The notes beneath the pieces were generated by a model. The model saw nothing but the letters and a program-made list of their open reading frames with translations. It was not told the origin of the DNA and did not search any database. The position numbers and the translations under genes are program-made. Shown piece after piece: positions 1 to 10,466 of a stretch of DNA of 39,713 nt. The stretch is from positions 1 through 39,713 of the forward strand of contig CAMJCC010000005.1 in assembly GCA_946404035.1 (NCBI GenBank), read 5' to 3'. Each line of letters begins with the position of its first letter. Positions within the stretch are counted from its first letter, which is position 1. The DNA is from an uncultured Clostridia bacterium (lineage in GTDB: Bacteria > Bacillota > Clostridia > Oscillospirales > CAG-272).

Positions 1-1379
<1,379 letters not shown>

Positions 1380-1423
1380 TTACCTCCGTTATATCGTTCG
1401 ATAGTTGATATTTGTATCCGTTT

Positions 1424-2029
1424 TCAGTTTGCGACCTTGACCATCGCGTACCGGATGATCTTGTCGCCGCGTTTGTACCCGGGCTGGAAGACCTCGACGA
1501 TCTCGCCCTCGCCCCGGGTCTCGTCCTCCTCGTGCATGATCGCGTTGTGGAGGTTGGGGTCGAATTTGTCGCCGACGGCGCCGAACGCCGTCACGCCGAG
1601 TTTTCCTAAACATTCGTTCAGGGCGTTCATCGTGAGCCGCAAGCCCTCCGCCACCTTTTCGCCGTCGGTATATTTCCCGGCGCGTTCCAGGTTGTCGGCG
1701 ATGGGCAGGATCTGTCCCACGACGTCGGACACGGCGTCGGTGTAGATCCCCTCGCGCTCCTTTTGCGACCGTCTTCGGAAGTTGTCGTACTCGGCAAGCA
1801 TCCTTAGATACTTTTCTTTCTCCGCGGCGAGCGCCTTTTCCTGTTCCGCCGTTCTCTCGCGCAGGGCGGCAAGTTCGCGCTTCTCCTCTTTTTGCCTGTG
1901 CTTGTGGTCGCCGTCGGGGGCTTTCTCTTCCTTTTTATCGGGCGCGTCCGGCGCGGGCGCCGCTTGTTCGTCGGTCGCCGGGGGTGCCTTGATCTCGGTC
2001 TCTTCGACCGGGGTTTTGTTCTCTTCCAT
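1424..2029 (-). CDS. grpE: Nucleotide exchange factor GrpE
   Basis: 201 aa; YLRMLAEYDNFRRRSQKER...LPIADNLERA...FDPNLHNAIMHEED is typical GrpE; lies between hrcA and dnaK. Confidence 0.96.
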   Translation of the reverse strand: MEENKTPVEETEIKAPPATDEQAAPAPDAPDKKEEKAPDGDHKHRQKEEKRELAALRERTAEQEKALAAEKEKYLRMLAEYDNFRRRSQKEREGIYTDAVSDVVGQILPIADNLERAGKYTDGEKVAEGLRLTMNALNECLGKLGVTAFGAVGDKFDPNLHNAIMHEEDETRGEGEIVEVFQPGYKRGDKIIRYAMVKVAN

Positions 2030-2051
2030 TCGTGATCCTTCCTTTCGCGGT

Positions 2052-3131
2052 CTAACTGCCGTCCTCGATCTCGCCCTCGTCGGTCAGCAGGTGGTCGATC
2101 CCGGTCGCCAGTTCGTCGATCGTGGAGATGACCTTTGCATAGTCCATCCGGCGCGGTCCGATGATCCCGATGGCTCCGACGACCCGCCCGTCGCGGCGCA
2201 CCGTCTTGAAGACCAGGGTGGAGTTCGACATCACCTTGACGTTGTTCTCGCTTCCGATATAGACGTTCACGTCGCGGCTGTCGCGGCCGGTGCTGATGAC
2301 GTCGAGCAGCGGCTCCTTGGTCTCGAGCATATCCATCACCGAGCGAAGCTCGCCGACGTCCGAATACTCGGGATACTGGAGCAGGCGGTTGACGCCCTCG
2401 ACCTGCAGGTCCCCGCCGACGTCCTCGGTCAGCGTGTCGTAGATCGCGGAAACGATCGGATGGACCACAGCCGAAACGCTGCCCATCCGGCGCTCGAGTT
2501 CGCGGATCCGGGGAAGCGTGATCTCCTCGACCGACGCGCCCGCGATCTGCTCGTTCAGCGCCGCGATCAGCCGCTCGGTGTCCTCTTCTCCAAAGGAGAA
2601 CGAGAGCCGGATGTTCCTCGTCTTGACCCGTCCGTCGTCCAGCAGCATCACGAGCACGAAGTTCCGGGGGTCGCGGAAGACGCCCTCGAACTTTTCGACG
2701 CGTCGTCCGACCGAACGCGGCTTCACCGAGAAGCCGGTGTAGTTGGTGATCCGCGACGCCAGCCGCGACGCCTCGGCAAGGATGCCGTCCATCTCGCTGA
2801 CCTTTTGCCTGAGGGTCCGGTTGATCTGCTCGATCTCGTCGGTCGTCATCCGGTAGTGCCGGAGCAGGGCGTTCACGTAGTAGCGGTAGCCGAGTTCCGA
2901 GGGGACGCGGCCCGCCGACGTGTGCGGCTGTTCAAGTAGCCCCAGCGCCTCGAGTTCCGCCATCTCGTTCCGGATGGTCGCGGAGGAACAGTTCAGCCCG
3001 GCGTCCTGCGCCAGATACTTCGATCCGACCGGCTCGCCGTACGCGATATGCGCGTCGATGATCGCTTTCAGGATCTTCTTTTTTCGTTCCGAAAGCGGGA
3101 ACTCTTCGTCCCGCCCTACCAGATCGGTCAT
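2052..3131 (-). CDS. hrcA: Heat-inducible transcription repressor HrcA
   Basis: LSERKKKILKAIIDAHIAYGEPVGSKYLAQDAGLNCSSATIRNEMAELEALGLLEQPHTSAGRVPSELGYRYYV; start placed at MTDLVGRD because the longer ORF start (3185) would lie inside the CIRCE operator. Confidence 0.95.
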   Translation of the reverse strand: MTDLVGRDEEFPLSERKKKILKAIIDAHIAYGEPVGSKYLAQDAGLNCSSATIRNEMAELEALGLLEQPHTSAGRVPSELGYRYYVNALLRHYRMTTDEIEQINRTLRQKVSEMDGILAEASRLASRITNYTGFSVKPRSVGRRVEKFEGVFRDPRNFVLVMLLDDGRVKTRNIRLSFSFGEEDTERLIAALNEQIAGASVEEITLPRIRELERRMGSVSAVVHPIVSAIYDTLTEDVGGDLQVEGVNRLLQYPEYSDVGELRSVMDMLETKEPLLDVISTGRDSRDVNVYIGSENNVKVMSNSTLVFKTVRRDGRVVGAIGIIGPRRMDYAKVISTIDELATGIDHLLTDEGEIEDGS

Positions 3132-3174
3132 GGTCTCCTCCTCTCCCCGTCGTACCGGGTTTTTGCCCGGCGGC

Positions 3175-3201
3175 TTAGCACTCAAAGCGGCGGAGTGCTA
3201 A
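3175..3201 (-). promoter_or_regulatory. CIRCE operator (HrcA binding site)
   Basis: TTAGCACTC-N9-GAGTGCTAA, exact match to the consensus inverted repeat, directly upstream of hrcA. Confidence 0.97.
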
Positions 3202-3212
3202 TTTCATGATAT

Positions 3213-3241
3213 AAGATACCACCGGAACCGGGTTTTGTCAA
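3213..3241 (-). promoter_or_regulatory. Sigma-A type promoter of hrcA operon
   Basis: Minus strand TTGACA-N17-TATCTT upstream of CIRCE. Confidence 0.8.
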
Positions 3242-3424
3242 GGGTTCGGGGGCGGATTTTTGTGAACAATTTGTTAATTCCGCGCCCCGACTGCTAAAAA
3301 GAGGGCGCGAAAGGTCGAAAAAGGGCAAAGCGGGCGGACGGGCGGCGGGGATCGCGCGAGGACCGCTCGGCGGGGCGACCGCCGGAAGAAGAAAAACCGT
3401 TCTCTTTTTTCGTCTTTTTTACGC

Positions 3425-3453
3425 TTGACTTTACGGATTATATATAGTATAAT
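3425..3453 (+). promoter_or_regulatory. Sigma-A type promoter of rny operon
   Basis: TTGACT-N17-TATAAT. Confidence 0.8.
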
Positions 3454-3691
3454 ATTCACTGGGGTTTTTCATTCGCCCGACGTGTAACGGGCGGACGAAG
3501 CGCCCCTTTGCCCGGAAAAACCGGGCGCATCTCAAATCCACCGGTATCCCCGACCGCCCGCGGAAATAGAGCAAAGACCGAACGTCCCGGAGCGAAGGAT
3601 GCCGAACCGAAGCGGCGCGTCCCCCGTTAGATCCAAGCGGGCGGCGTACTGCCGCACCCCCGCGCAAAATACGAATAAGAAAGGAAAAGAA

Positions 3692-5236
3692 ATGCCCGAT
3701 TTTGTTTGGTACATCATCGTGGCGGTCGCCGCGCTCGCCGTCGGCGGTCTTGCCACCTACCTGTTCCTGAAAAAGAGCGGTGAAGCGAAGCTCGCCTCCG
3801 CCGAAGCCGAAGCGAAGCAGATCCTTGAAACCGCGATCCGCACCGCCGAAACGCGGAAGAAGGAAGCGCTGCTCGAAGCCAAGGAAGAGAGCATCCGGCT
3901 GAAGAACGACGCCGACAACGAGATCAAGGAACGCAGACGCGAGATCTCGCGTCAGGAACACCGGCTCGCCCAGAAAGAGGAAAATCTGGACGGCAAACTG
4001 GAAAGAATGGAGAAGCGGGAGGTCGCTCTCCAGCAGAAATACAAGGAGGCGGAAGACAAGATCGCGGAGATCACCGCGCTGAAAGAGACCGAGACCGTCA
4101 AACTGGAGAAGATCTCCGGCATGACGAGCGACGAAGCCAAGCGCGAACTGCTCGACAAGCTCTCGGGCGAACTCCAGCACGAAACCGCCCTGAAGATCTC
4201 CGAATACGAGGCGCAATTCCGCGAGGAAGCCGACGCGAAGGCAAAGGATATCCTCTCGCTCGCGATCCAGCGTTGCGCCGCCGACCACGTCAGCGAGGTC
4301 GCGATCTCGGTCGTGTCGCTCCCGAACGAGGACATGAAAGGACGGATCATCGGCCGCGAGGGTCGGAACATCCGCACCATCGAGACCCTGACCGGCGTGG
4401 AACTCATCATCGACGACACCCCCGAGGTCATCACGATCTCCGGGTTCGATCCCGTCCGGCGCGAGATTGCACGGCTCGCGCTCGAGAAACTCATCACCGA
4501 CGGGCGGATCCACCCCGCGCGTATTGAAGAAATGGTGGAAAAAGCCCAGCGCGACGTCGAGCAGTCGATCAAGCAGGCGGGCGAAAAGGCCGTCTTTGAG
4601 ACCGGCGTCCACGGGCTGAACCCCGAGCTGGTCAAACTGCTCGGCCGGCTGAAATACCGCACCAGTTACGGACAGAACGTCCTGCGCCACTCGATCGAAG
4701 TCTCGCTGCTCTCGGGCATCATGGCGGACGAACTCGGCGTGGACGCGACGCTTGCGAAGCGCGCGGGTCTGCTCCACGATATCGGTAAGGCGCTGACCGC
4801 CGAGATCGAGGGCTCGCACGTTCAGCTCGGCGTGGACGTGGCAAAGAAATACCACGAGAGCAAGGACGTCATCCACGCGATCGAGGCGCACCACGGCGAC
4901 GTCGAGGCGAAAACCATCGTCGCCCTGCTCGTCCAGGCGGCGGACGCCATCTCGGCGGCCCGTCCCGGCGCGCGGCGCGAGAACGTCGAGAACTATATCA
5001 AGCGTCTGCAGAAACTCGAGGAGATCTCCTCCGAGTTCAACGGGGTCGAAAAGTCCTTTGCCATCCAGGCGGGACGCGAGGTCCGCGTGATCGTCAAGCC
5101 CGAGATGGTCGGCGACGACGAGATGAAACTGCTGGCGCACGACATCGCCAAGAAGATCGAGGGCGAACTCGAATATCCCGGACAGATCAAGGTGAACGTG
5201 ATCAGAGAAAGTCGCTATACCGACTACGCAAAGTAA
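3692..5236 (+). CDS. rny: Ribonuclease Y (KH + HD domains, N-terminal TM anchor)
   Basis: N-terminal [72 protein letters not shown] motif GLLHDIGKA. Start set at 3692 with an upstream AAGGAAAAG. Confidence 0.96.
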   Translation: MPDFVWYIIVAVAALAVGGLATYLFLKKSGEAKLASAEAEAKQILETAIRTAETRKKEALLEAKEESIRLKNDADNEIKERRREISRQEHRLAQKEENLDGKLERMEKREVALQQKYKEAEDKIAEITALKETETVKLEKISGMTSDEAKRELLDKLSGELQHETALKISEYEAQFREEADAKAKDILSLAIQRCAADHVSEVAISVVSLPNEDMKGRIIGREGRNIRTIETLTGVELIIDDTPEVITISGFDPVRREIARLALEKLITDGRIHPARIEEMVEKAQRDVEQSIKQAGEKAVFETGVHGLNPELVKLLGRLKYRTSYGQNVLRHSIEVSLLSGIMADELGVDATLAKRAGLLHDIGKALTAEIEGSHVQLGVDVAKKYHESKDVIHAIEAHHGDVEAKTIVALLVQAADAISAARPGARRENVENYIKRLQKLEEISSEFNGVEKSFAIQAGREVRVIVKPEMVGDDEMKLLAHDIAKKIEGELEYPGQIKVNVIRESRYTDYAK

Positions 5237-5313
5237 AAACGCGCTCCGGGCTTCCCCGGAATTACGGACCGGGCGGGGATCCCCCCTCCCGGTCTGTTCT
5301 TTGGAGGTAAGTT

Positions 5314-6096
5314 ATGCTCCGCATTCTGGCACTCGGCGACGTGATCTCGCCGGCGACGGTCGCATTCCTTTCCCGGCGGCTCTGGAGTTTCCGCCGCGAG
5401 ATGGAGGTGGACTTCACCGTCGTGAACGGGGAGAACGCCGGTTTCCTTTCGGGGATCGGGTCAAAGGACGCCGCGACGCTGCTTTCGGGCGGCGCCGACT
5501 GCATCACCGGGGGCAACCATACGATGGCGGCAAAATCCATCTATCCGACACTTGACGCGTCGGATCGCGTGCTTCGTCCGATCAATCTGGCGGACGGGGT
5601 CCCCGGCGCGGGGTACACCATCCTGCCCGTGCGCGACCGCCGCATCCTGGTCTTTTCGGCGCTCGGCTGCCTGTTTATGGAGGCGGGAACGCCCGACCCC
5701 GTGCCCTATATCGAGCGCGTGCTTGCCCGCGAGGCGGGACGGTACGACGTGTCGGTCCTTGACCTGCACGCCGAGGCGACGGGCGAAAAGATCGCCGCCG
5801 CGCACCGGCTGGACGGCAGGGTCTCCGCGATCTTCGGGACGCACACGCACGTGCCGACCGCCGACGAAACCATCCTGCCGCACGGCACGGGATTTATCTC
5901 CGACGTCGGTTTCTGCGGGCGCACCGGCGGGATCCTCGGCGTGAAGACCGAGGTGATGACCGAACGCCAGCGGACCCGGCTCCGCTACTCCTACGCCGAG
6001 GCGGAGGGTCCCTTCCGCGCGCAGGGCGCGGTGTTCGACCTGGACGAGGCGAGCGGAAAAACGCTGGCGGTCAGCCGGGTCGAGTTCGGCGAATAA
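5314..6096 (+). CDS. ymdB: YmdB-family metallophosphoesterase (TIGR00282-like)
   Basis: MLRILALGDVISPATV..VNGENAG...ITGGNHT...GTHTHVPTADETILPHGTGFISDVGFCG; immediately downstream of rny as in Bacillus. Confidence 0.9.
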   Translation: MLRILALGDVISPATVAFLSRRLWSFRREMEVDFTVVNGENAGFLSGIGSKDAATLLSGGADCITGGNHTMAAKSIYPTLDASDRVLRPINLADGVPGAGYTILPVRDRRILVFSALGCLFMEAGTPDPVPYIERVLAREAGRYDVSVLDLHAEATGEKIAAAHRLDGRVSAIFGTHTHVPTADETILPHGTGFISDVGFCGRTGGILGVKTEVMTERQRTRLRYSYAEAEGPFRAQGAVFDLDEASGKTLAVSRVEFGE

Positions 6097-6113
6097 AAGG
6101 AGCGGGATCGCGT

Positions 6114-9100
6114 ATGCTGTATCGTAAAAACAACGAAAAAACGCTCTCGGACGAGCTGTTCAAGAACCCGAGCAGCGAATACCGCGGCGCGCCCTTTTGG
6201 GCGTGGAACTGCCATCTTGAAAAGGACGAGTTGCTCCGGCAGCTCGACGTGATGCGCGAGATGGGCTTCGGCGGCGCGCACATGCACGTCCGCACGGGGC
6301 TGGATACGCCGTACCTTTCCGACGAGTTCTTCGATCTGATATCTGCTTGCGTCGATAAGTCGGCGCAGGAGGGGCTGCTCGCGTGGCTCTACGACGAGGA
6401 CCGCTGGCCCTCCGGCGCGGCGGGCGGGATCGTGACCCGGGACGAGCGGTACCGGCAACGCACACTCCTGTTTACCAAAACCCCCTACCGCGACGGCGAG
6501 AGCGGCGGGGGTCTTTCGTCGTCCTCTGCCGCGGCGACCCGGACCGGGAACGGCAAACTGCTTGCCCGCTACGCGATCCGGCTGAACGACCGGGGCGAAC
6601 TTGCCGCCTATCGGCGGCTGTCCGACGGCGAGGGCGCCGACGCGGGCGAAGAGATCCGCTACGCGTACCTGGAAACGCCGCGCGAAAACCCCTGGTTCAA
6701 CAATCAGACCTACCTGAACACCCTCGACCCGAAAGCCGTCGCCCGCTTTATCGAGGTGACCCACGAAAGTTACCGCAAGAAGCTGTCGGGGTCGTTCGGG
6801 AAGACCGTCCCCGCGATCTTCACCGACGAGCCGCAGTTCACGCGGAAGACCGCGCTCCCCTTTGCGGGCAGCGACCGTGACGTGACGCTCCCCTTTACGG
6901 ACGATCTGGAAGAGACCTTTGTCGCCGCCTACGGCGTATCGCTGCTCGACCATCTGCCCGAATTGATCTGGGAGGAACCCGACGGGGCGGTCTCGCGGAT
7001 CCGCTACCTCTACCACGACCACGTGGCGGAACGCTTCGCCGCGGCTTTTGCCGATCAGATCGGAGCTTGGTGCGAGAAGAACGGGCTGATGCTGACCGGG
7101 CACATGATGGAGGAACCCACCCTCCGCAGCCAGACCGCCGCGCTCGGCGAGGCGATGCGCTCCTACCGCTCGTTCCAGCTGCCCGGCATCGATATGCTCT
7201 GCGCCCGGTATGAGTTCACGACGGCAAAACAGGCGCAGTCCGCCGTCCACCAGTACGGCAGGGAGGGCATGATCAGCGAGTTGTGCGGCGTGACCGGCTG
7301 GGATTTTGATTTCCGCGGCCACAAACTGCACGGCGACTGGCAGGCGGCGCTGGGCGTCACCGTCCGGGTCCCGCACCTGGCGTGGGTGTCGATGAAGGGC
7401 GAAGCCAAGCGCGACTACCCCGCGTCGATCAACTATCAGTCGCCGTGGTTCAAGGAATACAAGTGCGTCGAAGACCACTTCGCGCGGGTCGCCTCCGCCC
7501 TGACGCGCGGCAAACCCGTCGTGCGGGTCGGCGTGATCCACCCGGTCGAGAGTTACTGGCTCCATTGGGGCCCCGCCGAGCAGACCGCCGCGATCCGCGA
7601 AAAACTCGAAAAACGCTTCTCGTCGCTCACCGAATGGCTGCTGTTCGGCGCGGTCGATTTCGACTTCATCTCCGAAGCCCTGCTGCCCTCGCTGTGCAAG
7701 AGCGCCGCGGCGCCGTTTCCCGTCGGGGAGATGCGCTACGACGTCCTGATCGTACCGGGATGCGAAACCCTCCGCTCGACCACGCTCGAACGGCTGGAAC
7801 GCTTTGTTGACGCGGGCGGCCGCCTGCTCTTCCTCGGGGAGGCGCCGCGCTACGAGGACGCGATCCCGTCGGAGCGCGGAAAACGACTGTGGGCGCGCTC
7901 GGAGAAGATCGCGTACGAAAAGAACGATCTGCTCTCGGCGCTGTCAAGCGTGCGCGAGATCGAACTCCGCGACGGGTCGGGCGCGATGACCGACCGTCTG
8001 ATCTCCCAGATCCGGCAGGACGGGGACGACCGCTGGCTGTTCCTGGCGCAGGGGCGCAACCCGTACAACAAGGACGTCTGCTCGCGCGTCGACGTGACGA
8101 TCTCGATCAAGGGCGATTACCGCCCGCTCCTCTACGATACGCTGACGGGCGAGATCTCGCCGCTCCCCTGTAAAAAAGAAAACGGTCGGACGGTCTTTTG
8201 CCGCCGCTTCTACGACTACGACAGTCTGCTGGTCCGTCTGACCCCGCCGTCCGCGCAGGAAGAGACGCTTGCCGCGCCGACGCCCGCAGCCGTTTCTTCG
8301 GTAAAAGAGATCGCGCTTCCCTCTCGGGTCGGGTTCTCGCTTGGCGAGCCCAACGCGCTGGCGCTGGACTGCGCCGAGTACTCGCTTGACCGGGGAGAGT
8401 ACAGACCGAAAACCGAGATCCTCAGGATCGACACGCTGCTCCGCCGGGAACTCGGCTGGCTCAAGGGCGACCGCTGGGACGCGCTGGGTTCGACCGCGCA
8501 GCCCTGGGTCCTGCCACCCGAGATCCCCTCGCATATCGTCACGCTCCGCTACACGGTCAACTCGGACGCGGATCTTCCCAAAGCGTATCTGGCGCTGGAG
8601 GACGCGGAGGTCGCGACCATCGAGTGGAACGGCGCCCCGATCGACCGGAAACCGGAGGGGTTTTACGTGGATCGCGCCATCAAATGCGTCCCGCTTCCCG
8701 GTGTGAAGCGCGGCGAGAACCGGCTGACCGTGACGCTCCCCTACGCGAAACGCGTCTCGCTTGAGCGGGTCTATCTGCTCGGGGACTTCGGCGTGAAAGT
8801 CGACGGAGAGGAAACAAAGATCACGGCGCTGCCCGACGCCGTCGGGTTCGACGATATCACGCGGATCGGCTTCCCGTTCTATTCGGGCGTATTCCGTTAC
8901 GAGATCCCGTTCAAGTCGGACGGAGGAGACCTCGCGCTGACCGTCCCGCACTACCGCGGGGCGCTGGTCACGGTCGTCCTTGACAAAAAGACCGTCGGAC
9001 GCGTGATCTACCCGCCCTATCAGCTGTCGCTCGGGCGTGTTCCCGCCGGGGAACACGTGCTGTCTCTGTCGCTCTACGTATCGCGGCAGAACGGGTTCGG

Positions 9101-9239
9101 TCCATTCCACAACGCCGACGAGAAGCACGTCTGGGAGGGACCCGACGCGTGGCGGACCGGCGGGGACAAGTGGACCCCGTCGTATCGTCTCACTTGCGAG
9201 GGGATACTGACCAAGCCGACGCTGTGCGAGGGCAAGTGA
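6114..9239 (+). CDS. Large glycoside hydrolase, GH106-like (alpha-L-rhamnosidase type family)
   Basis: 1041 aa; N-terminal YRGAPFWAWNCHLEKDELLRQLDVMREMGFGGAHMHVRTGLDTPYLSDEFFDLI...LYDEDRWPSGAAGG resembles GH106/related glycosidases; C-terminal beta-sandwich-like segment. Confidence 0.72.
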   Translation: MLYRKNNEKTLSDELFKNPSSEYRGAPFWAWNCHLEKDELLRQLDVMREMGFGGAHMHVRTGLDTPYLSDEFFDLISACVDKSAQEGLLAWLYDEDRWPSGAAGGIVTRDERYRQRTLLFTKTPYRDGESGGGLSSSSAAATRTGNGKLLARYAIRLNDRGELAAYRRLSDGEGADAGEEIRYAYLETPRENPWFNNQTYLNTLDPKAVARFIEVTHESYRKKLSGSFGKTVPAIFTDEPQFTRKTALPFAGSDRDVTLPFTDDLEETFVAAYGVSLLDHLPELIWEEPDGAVSRIRYLYHDHVAERFAAAFADQIGAWCEKNGLMLTGHMMEEPTLRSQTAALGEAMRSYRSFQLPGIDMLCARYEFTTAKQAQSAVHQYGREGMISELCGVTGWDFDFRGHKLHGDWQAALGVTVRVPHLAWVSMKGEAKRDYPASINYQSPWFKEYKCVEDHFARVASALTRGKPVVRVGVIHPVESYWLHWGPAEQTAAIREKLEKRFSSLTEWLLFGAVDFDFISEALLPSLCKSAAAPFPVGEMRYDVLIVPGCETLRSTTLERLERFVDAGGRLLFLGEAPRYEDAIPSERGKRLWARSEKIAYEKNDLLSALSSVREIELRDGSGAMTDRLISQIRQDGDDRWLFLAQGRNPYNKDVCSRVDVTISIKGDYRPLLYDTLTGEISPLPCKKENGRTVFCRRFYDYDSLLVRLTPPSAQEETLAAPTPAAVSSVKEIALPSRVGFSLGEPNALALDCAEYSLDRGEYRPKTEILRIDTLLRRELGWLKGDRWDALGSTAQPWVLPPEIPSHIVTLRYTVNSDADLPKAYLALEDAEVATIEWNGAPIDRKPEGFYVDRAIKCVPLPGVKRGENRLTVTLPYAKRVSLERVYLLGDFGVKVDGEETKITALPDAVGFDDITRIGFPFYSGVFRYEIPFKSDGGDLALTVPHYRGALVTVVLDKKTVGRVIYPPYQLSLGRVPAGEHVLSLSLYVSRQNGFGPFHNADEKHVWEGPDAWRTGGDKWTPSYRLTCEGILTKPTLCEGK

Positions 9240-9258
9240 CGAACAGGATCGGTTTTCG

Positions 9259-9378
9259 GTTGCGCTGCGGCACAACGTTATAGAGCTCCTTCGGAGCAGT
9301 TATGAGATCGCCGAGGGGCACGCCCCTCGGCGATCGTTATGAGTTGACCGCGCCGACGTCGGCGCGGTCAACGTTTTG
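9259..9378. repeat. Array of consecutive palindromes/hairpins separated by GTTATRA linkers
   Basis: GTTGCGC-tgcg-GCACAAC (one mismatch) / GTTATAGA / GCTCC-ttc-GGAGC / GTTATGA / GATCGCCGAGGGGC-ac-GCCCCTCGGCGATC / GTTATGA / GTTGACCGCGCCGAC-GTCGGCGCGGTCAAC / GTTTTG. Confidence 0.85.
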
Positions 9379-9538
9379 TTTTACAAAAGGCAAGAATTGA
9401 TACCGGAGAACCGGCTGTTGAAGTTCTTTGCGGCACTTTCCTTGCCGCGCCCGTCCGTAATTGCGGGCGCGTCACCAAGAAAGCAGGCGTACACCGTCTC
9501 GGGGGTGGTGTTGAAAAAGTCTTATATTACGGGCGTTT

Positions 9539-10258
9539 TCAGTCCACCTTCAGTTTGCGGATACGCCGTTTTGCTCTGCCGACGTCGCGGAGCATCCGGC
9601 GGGTATCGCGGAAAAAGCGGATGGTGGACGGGCGGTTGTTGACGATCTTGACGGGGAGTTCCCCGAAGCGGCAGCCGCACTTTTGCCCGATCCTGATCGC
9701 CTCGTAATCAAAGGCGAAGCGGTCGACCTCGCACAGCGAAAAGATCTTCTTCGCGGCGTTTCGGCGGAACCCTTTGAGCCCGGTCTGGGAGTCCGACAAA
9801 GAAAGCCCGCCGTAAACGCGCAACAGCGCAAGATAGGTTTTGGAAACGATCTTTCGGGGGAAGTTATATCCCGCGTACCCCTCCGGGTGTTTGACGCGGG
9901 AGCCGACCACTGCGTCGTACTCGGGGTGCGCGTCAAAGAGCGCGACCATCTCTCCGATCACGTCCGTCCCGTAGGCAAGATCCCCGTCGGTAAACAGGAT
10001 CAGGTCCCCCTTTCCCGCGAGCATCCCCTGCCGGACGGCGTACCCCTTTCCTCGGTTGGGCTGATAGGAGATGAAACGGATCTTGCCGCGGCAGATCTCG
10101 GCGAGGATCTCGCCGGTCTTATCGGTCGAACCGTCGTTTATAAAGATCACTTCGTAATCCCCGCCGAAGGTCGCGTCCATATAAGACCGGACGGCAAGTT
10201 CGGTCTCTCTCAGGATCTTTTCTTCGTTGTAGAGCGGGATACAAAGCGTCACTTTCAT
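9539..10258 (-). CDS. Family 2 glycosyltransferase (dolichyl-phosphate-glucose synthase-like)
   Basis: MKVTLCIPLYNEEKILRETELAV...VIFINDGSTDKTGEIL...LILFTDGDLAYGTDVI...SDSQTGLKGFRRNAAKKIF. Confidence 0.88.
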   Translation of the reverse strand: MKVTLCIPLYNEEKILRETELAVRSYMDATFGGDYEVIFINDGSTDKTGEILAEICRGKIRFISYQPNRGKGYAVRQGMLAGKGDLILFTDGDLAYGTDVIGEMVALFDAHPEYDAVVGSRVKHPEGYAGYNFPRKIVSKTYLALLRVYGGLSLSDSQTGLKGFRRNAAKKIFSLCEVDRFAFDYEAIRIGQKCGCRFGELPVKIVNNRPSTIRFFRDTRRMLRDVGRAKRRIRKLKVD

Positions 10259-10278
10259 CGTCCGTTCCTCCGCTTGAC

Positions 10279-10307
10279 ATTATAGCATTTCTTTTCCTGT
10301 TTTGCAA
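10279..10307 (-). promoter_or_regulatory. Promoter of GT2 gene
   Basis: Minus strand TTGCAA-N17-TATAAT. Confidence 0.7.
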
Positions 10308-10354
10308 GCCGCAAAAAACTCTCATTTTTTATTTTAATTTTTTTATCCGCAGTG

Positions 10355-10383
10355 TTGAAAAATATTTATCTTTATGTTATAAT
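10355..10383 (+). promoter_or_regulatory. dnaA promoter
   Basis: TTGAAA-N17-TATAAT upstream of dnaA. Confidence 0.8.
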
Positions 10384-10466
10384 GAAATATAAACATTTTC
10401 GATATAGTATAAATTATAGTACGCGCGAAAACGAAGGCAGGTTTGCCAAAGGGAAAGGAAAGCCCG

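Noticed and set aside
3132-3185. Upstream hrcA start at 3185 (MSAKPPGKNPVRRGEEET...)
   Set aside because: Would place the start codon within the CIRCE operator; ATG at 3131 is preceded by GGAGGAG and gives a normal HrcA N-terminus.
3431-5140. 569-aa minus-strand ORF
   Set aside because: Antisense shadow of rny.
5264-5300. GC hairpin GACCGGG...CCCGGTC between rny and ymdB
   Set aside because: Followed only by TGTTCTTT; weak as a terminator, and not distinctive enough to call as a regulatory element.
9259-9378. Possible CRISPR array
   Set aside because: The conserved unit is only ~7-8 nt and the intervening segments are palindromes of different lengths; no cas genes nearby.
9306-9378. Interpretation of the long palindromes as ordinary intrinsic terminators
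   Set aside because: No T-tract follows the 14-bp or 15-bp stems directly (GTTATGAG and GTTTTGTTTTAC respectively), though bidirectional termination activity cannot be excluded.
9376-9642. 88-aa ORF beginning in the spacer
   Set aside because: No domain, extends antisense into the GT2 gene, and overlaps hairpin-rich non-coding sequence.
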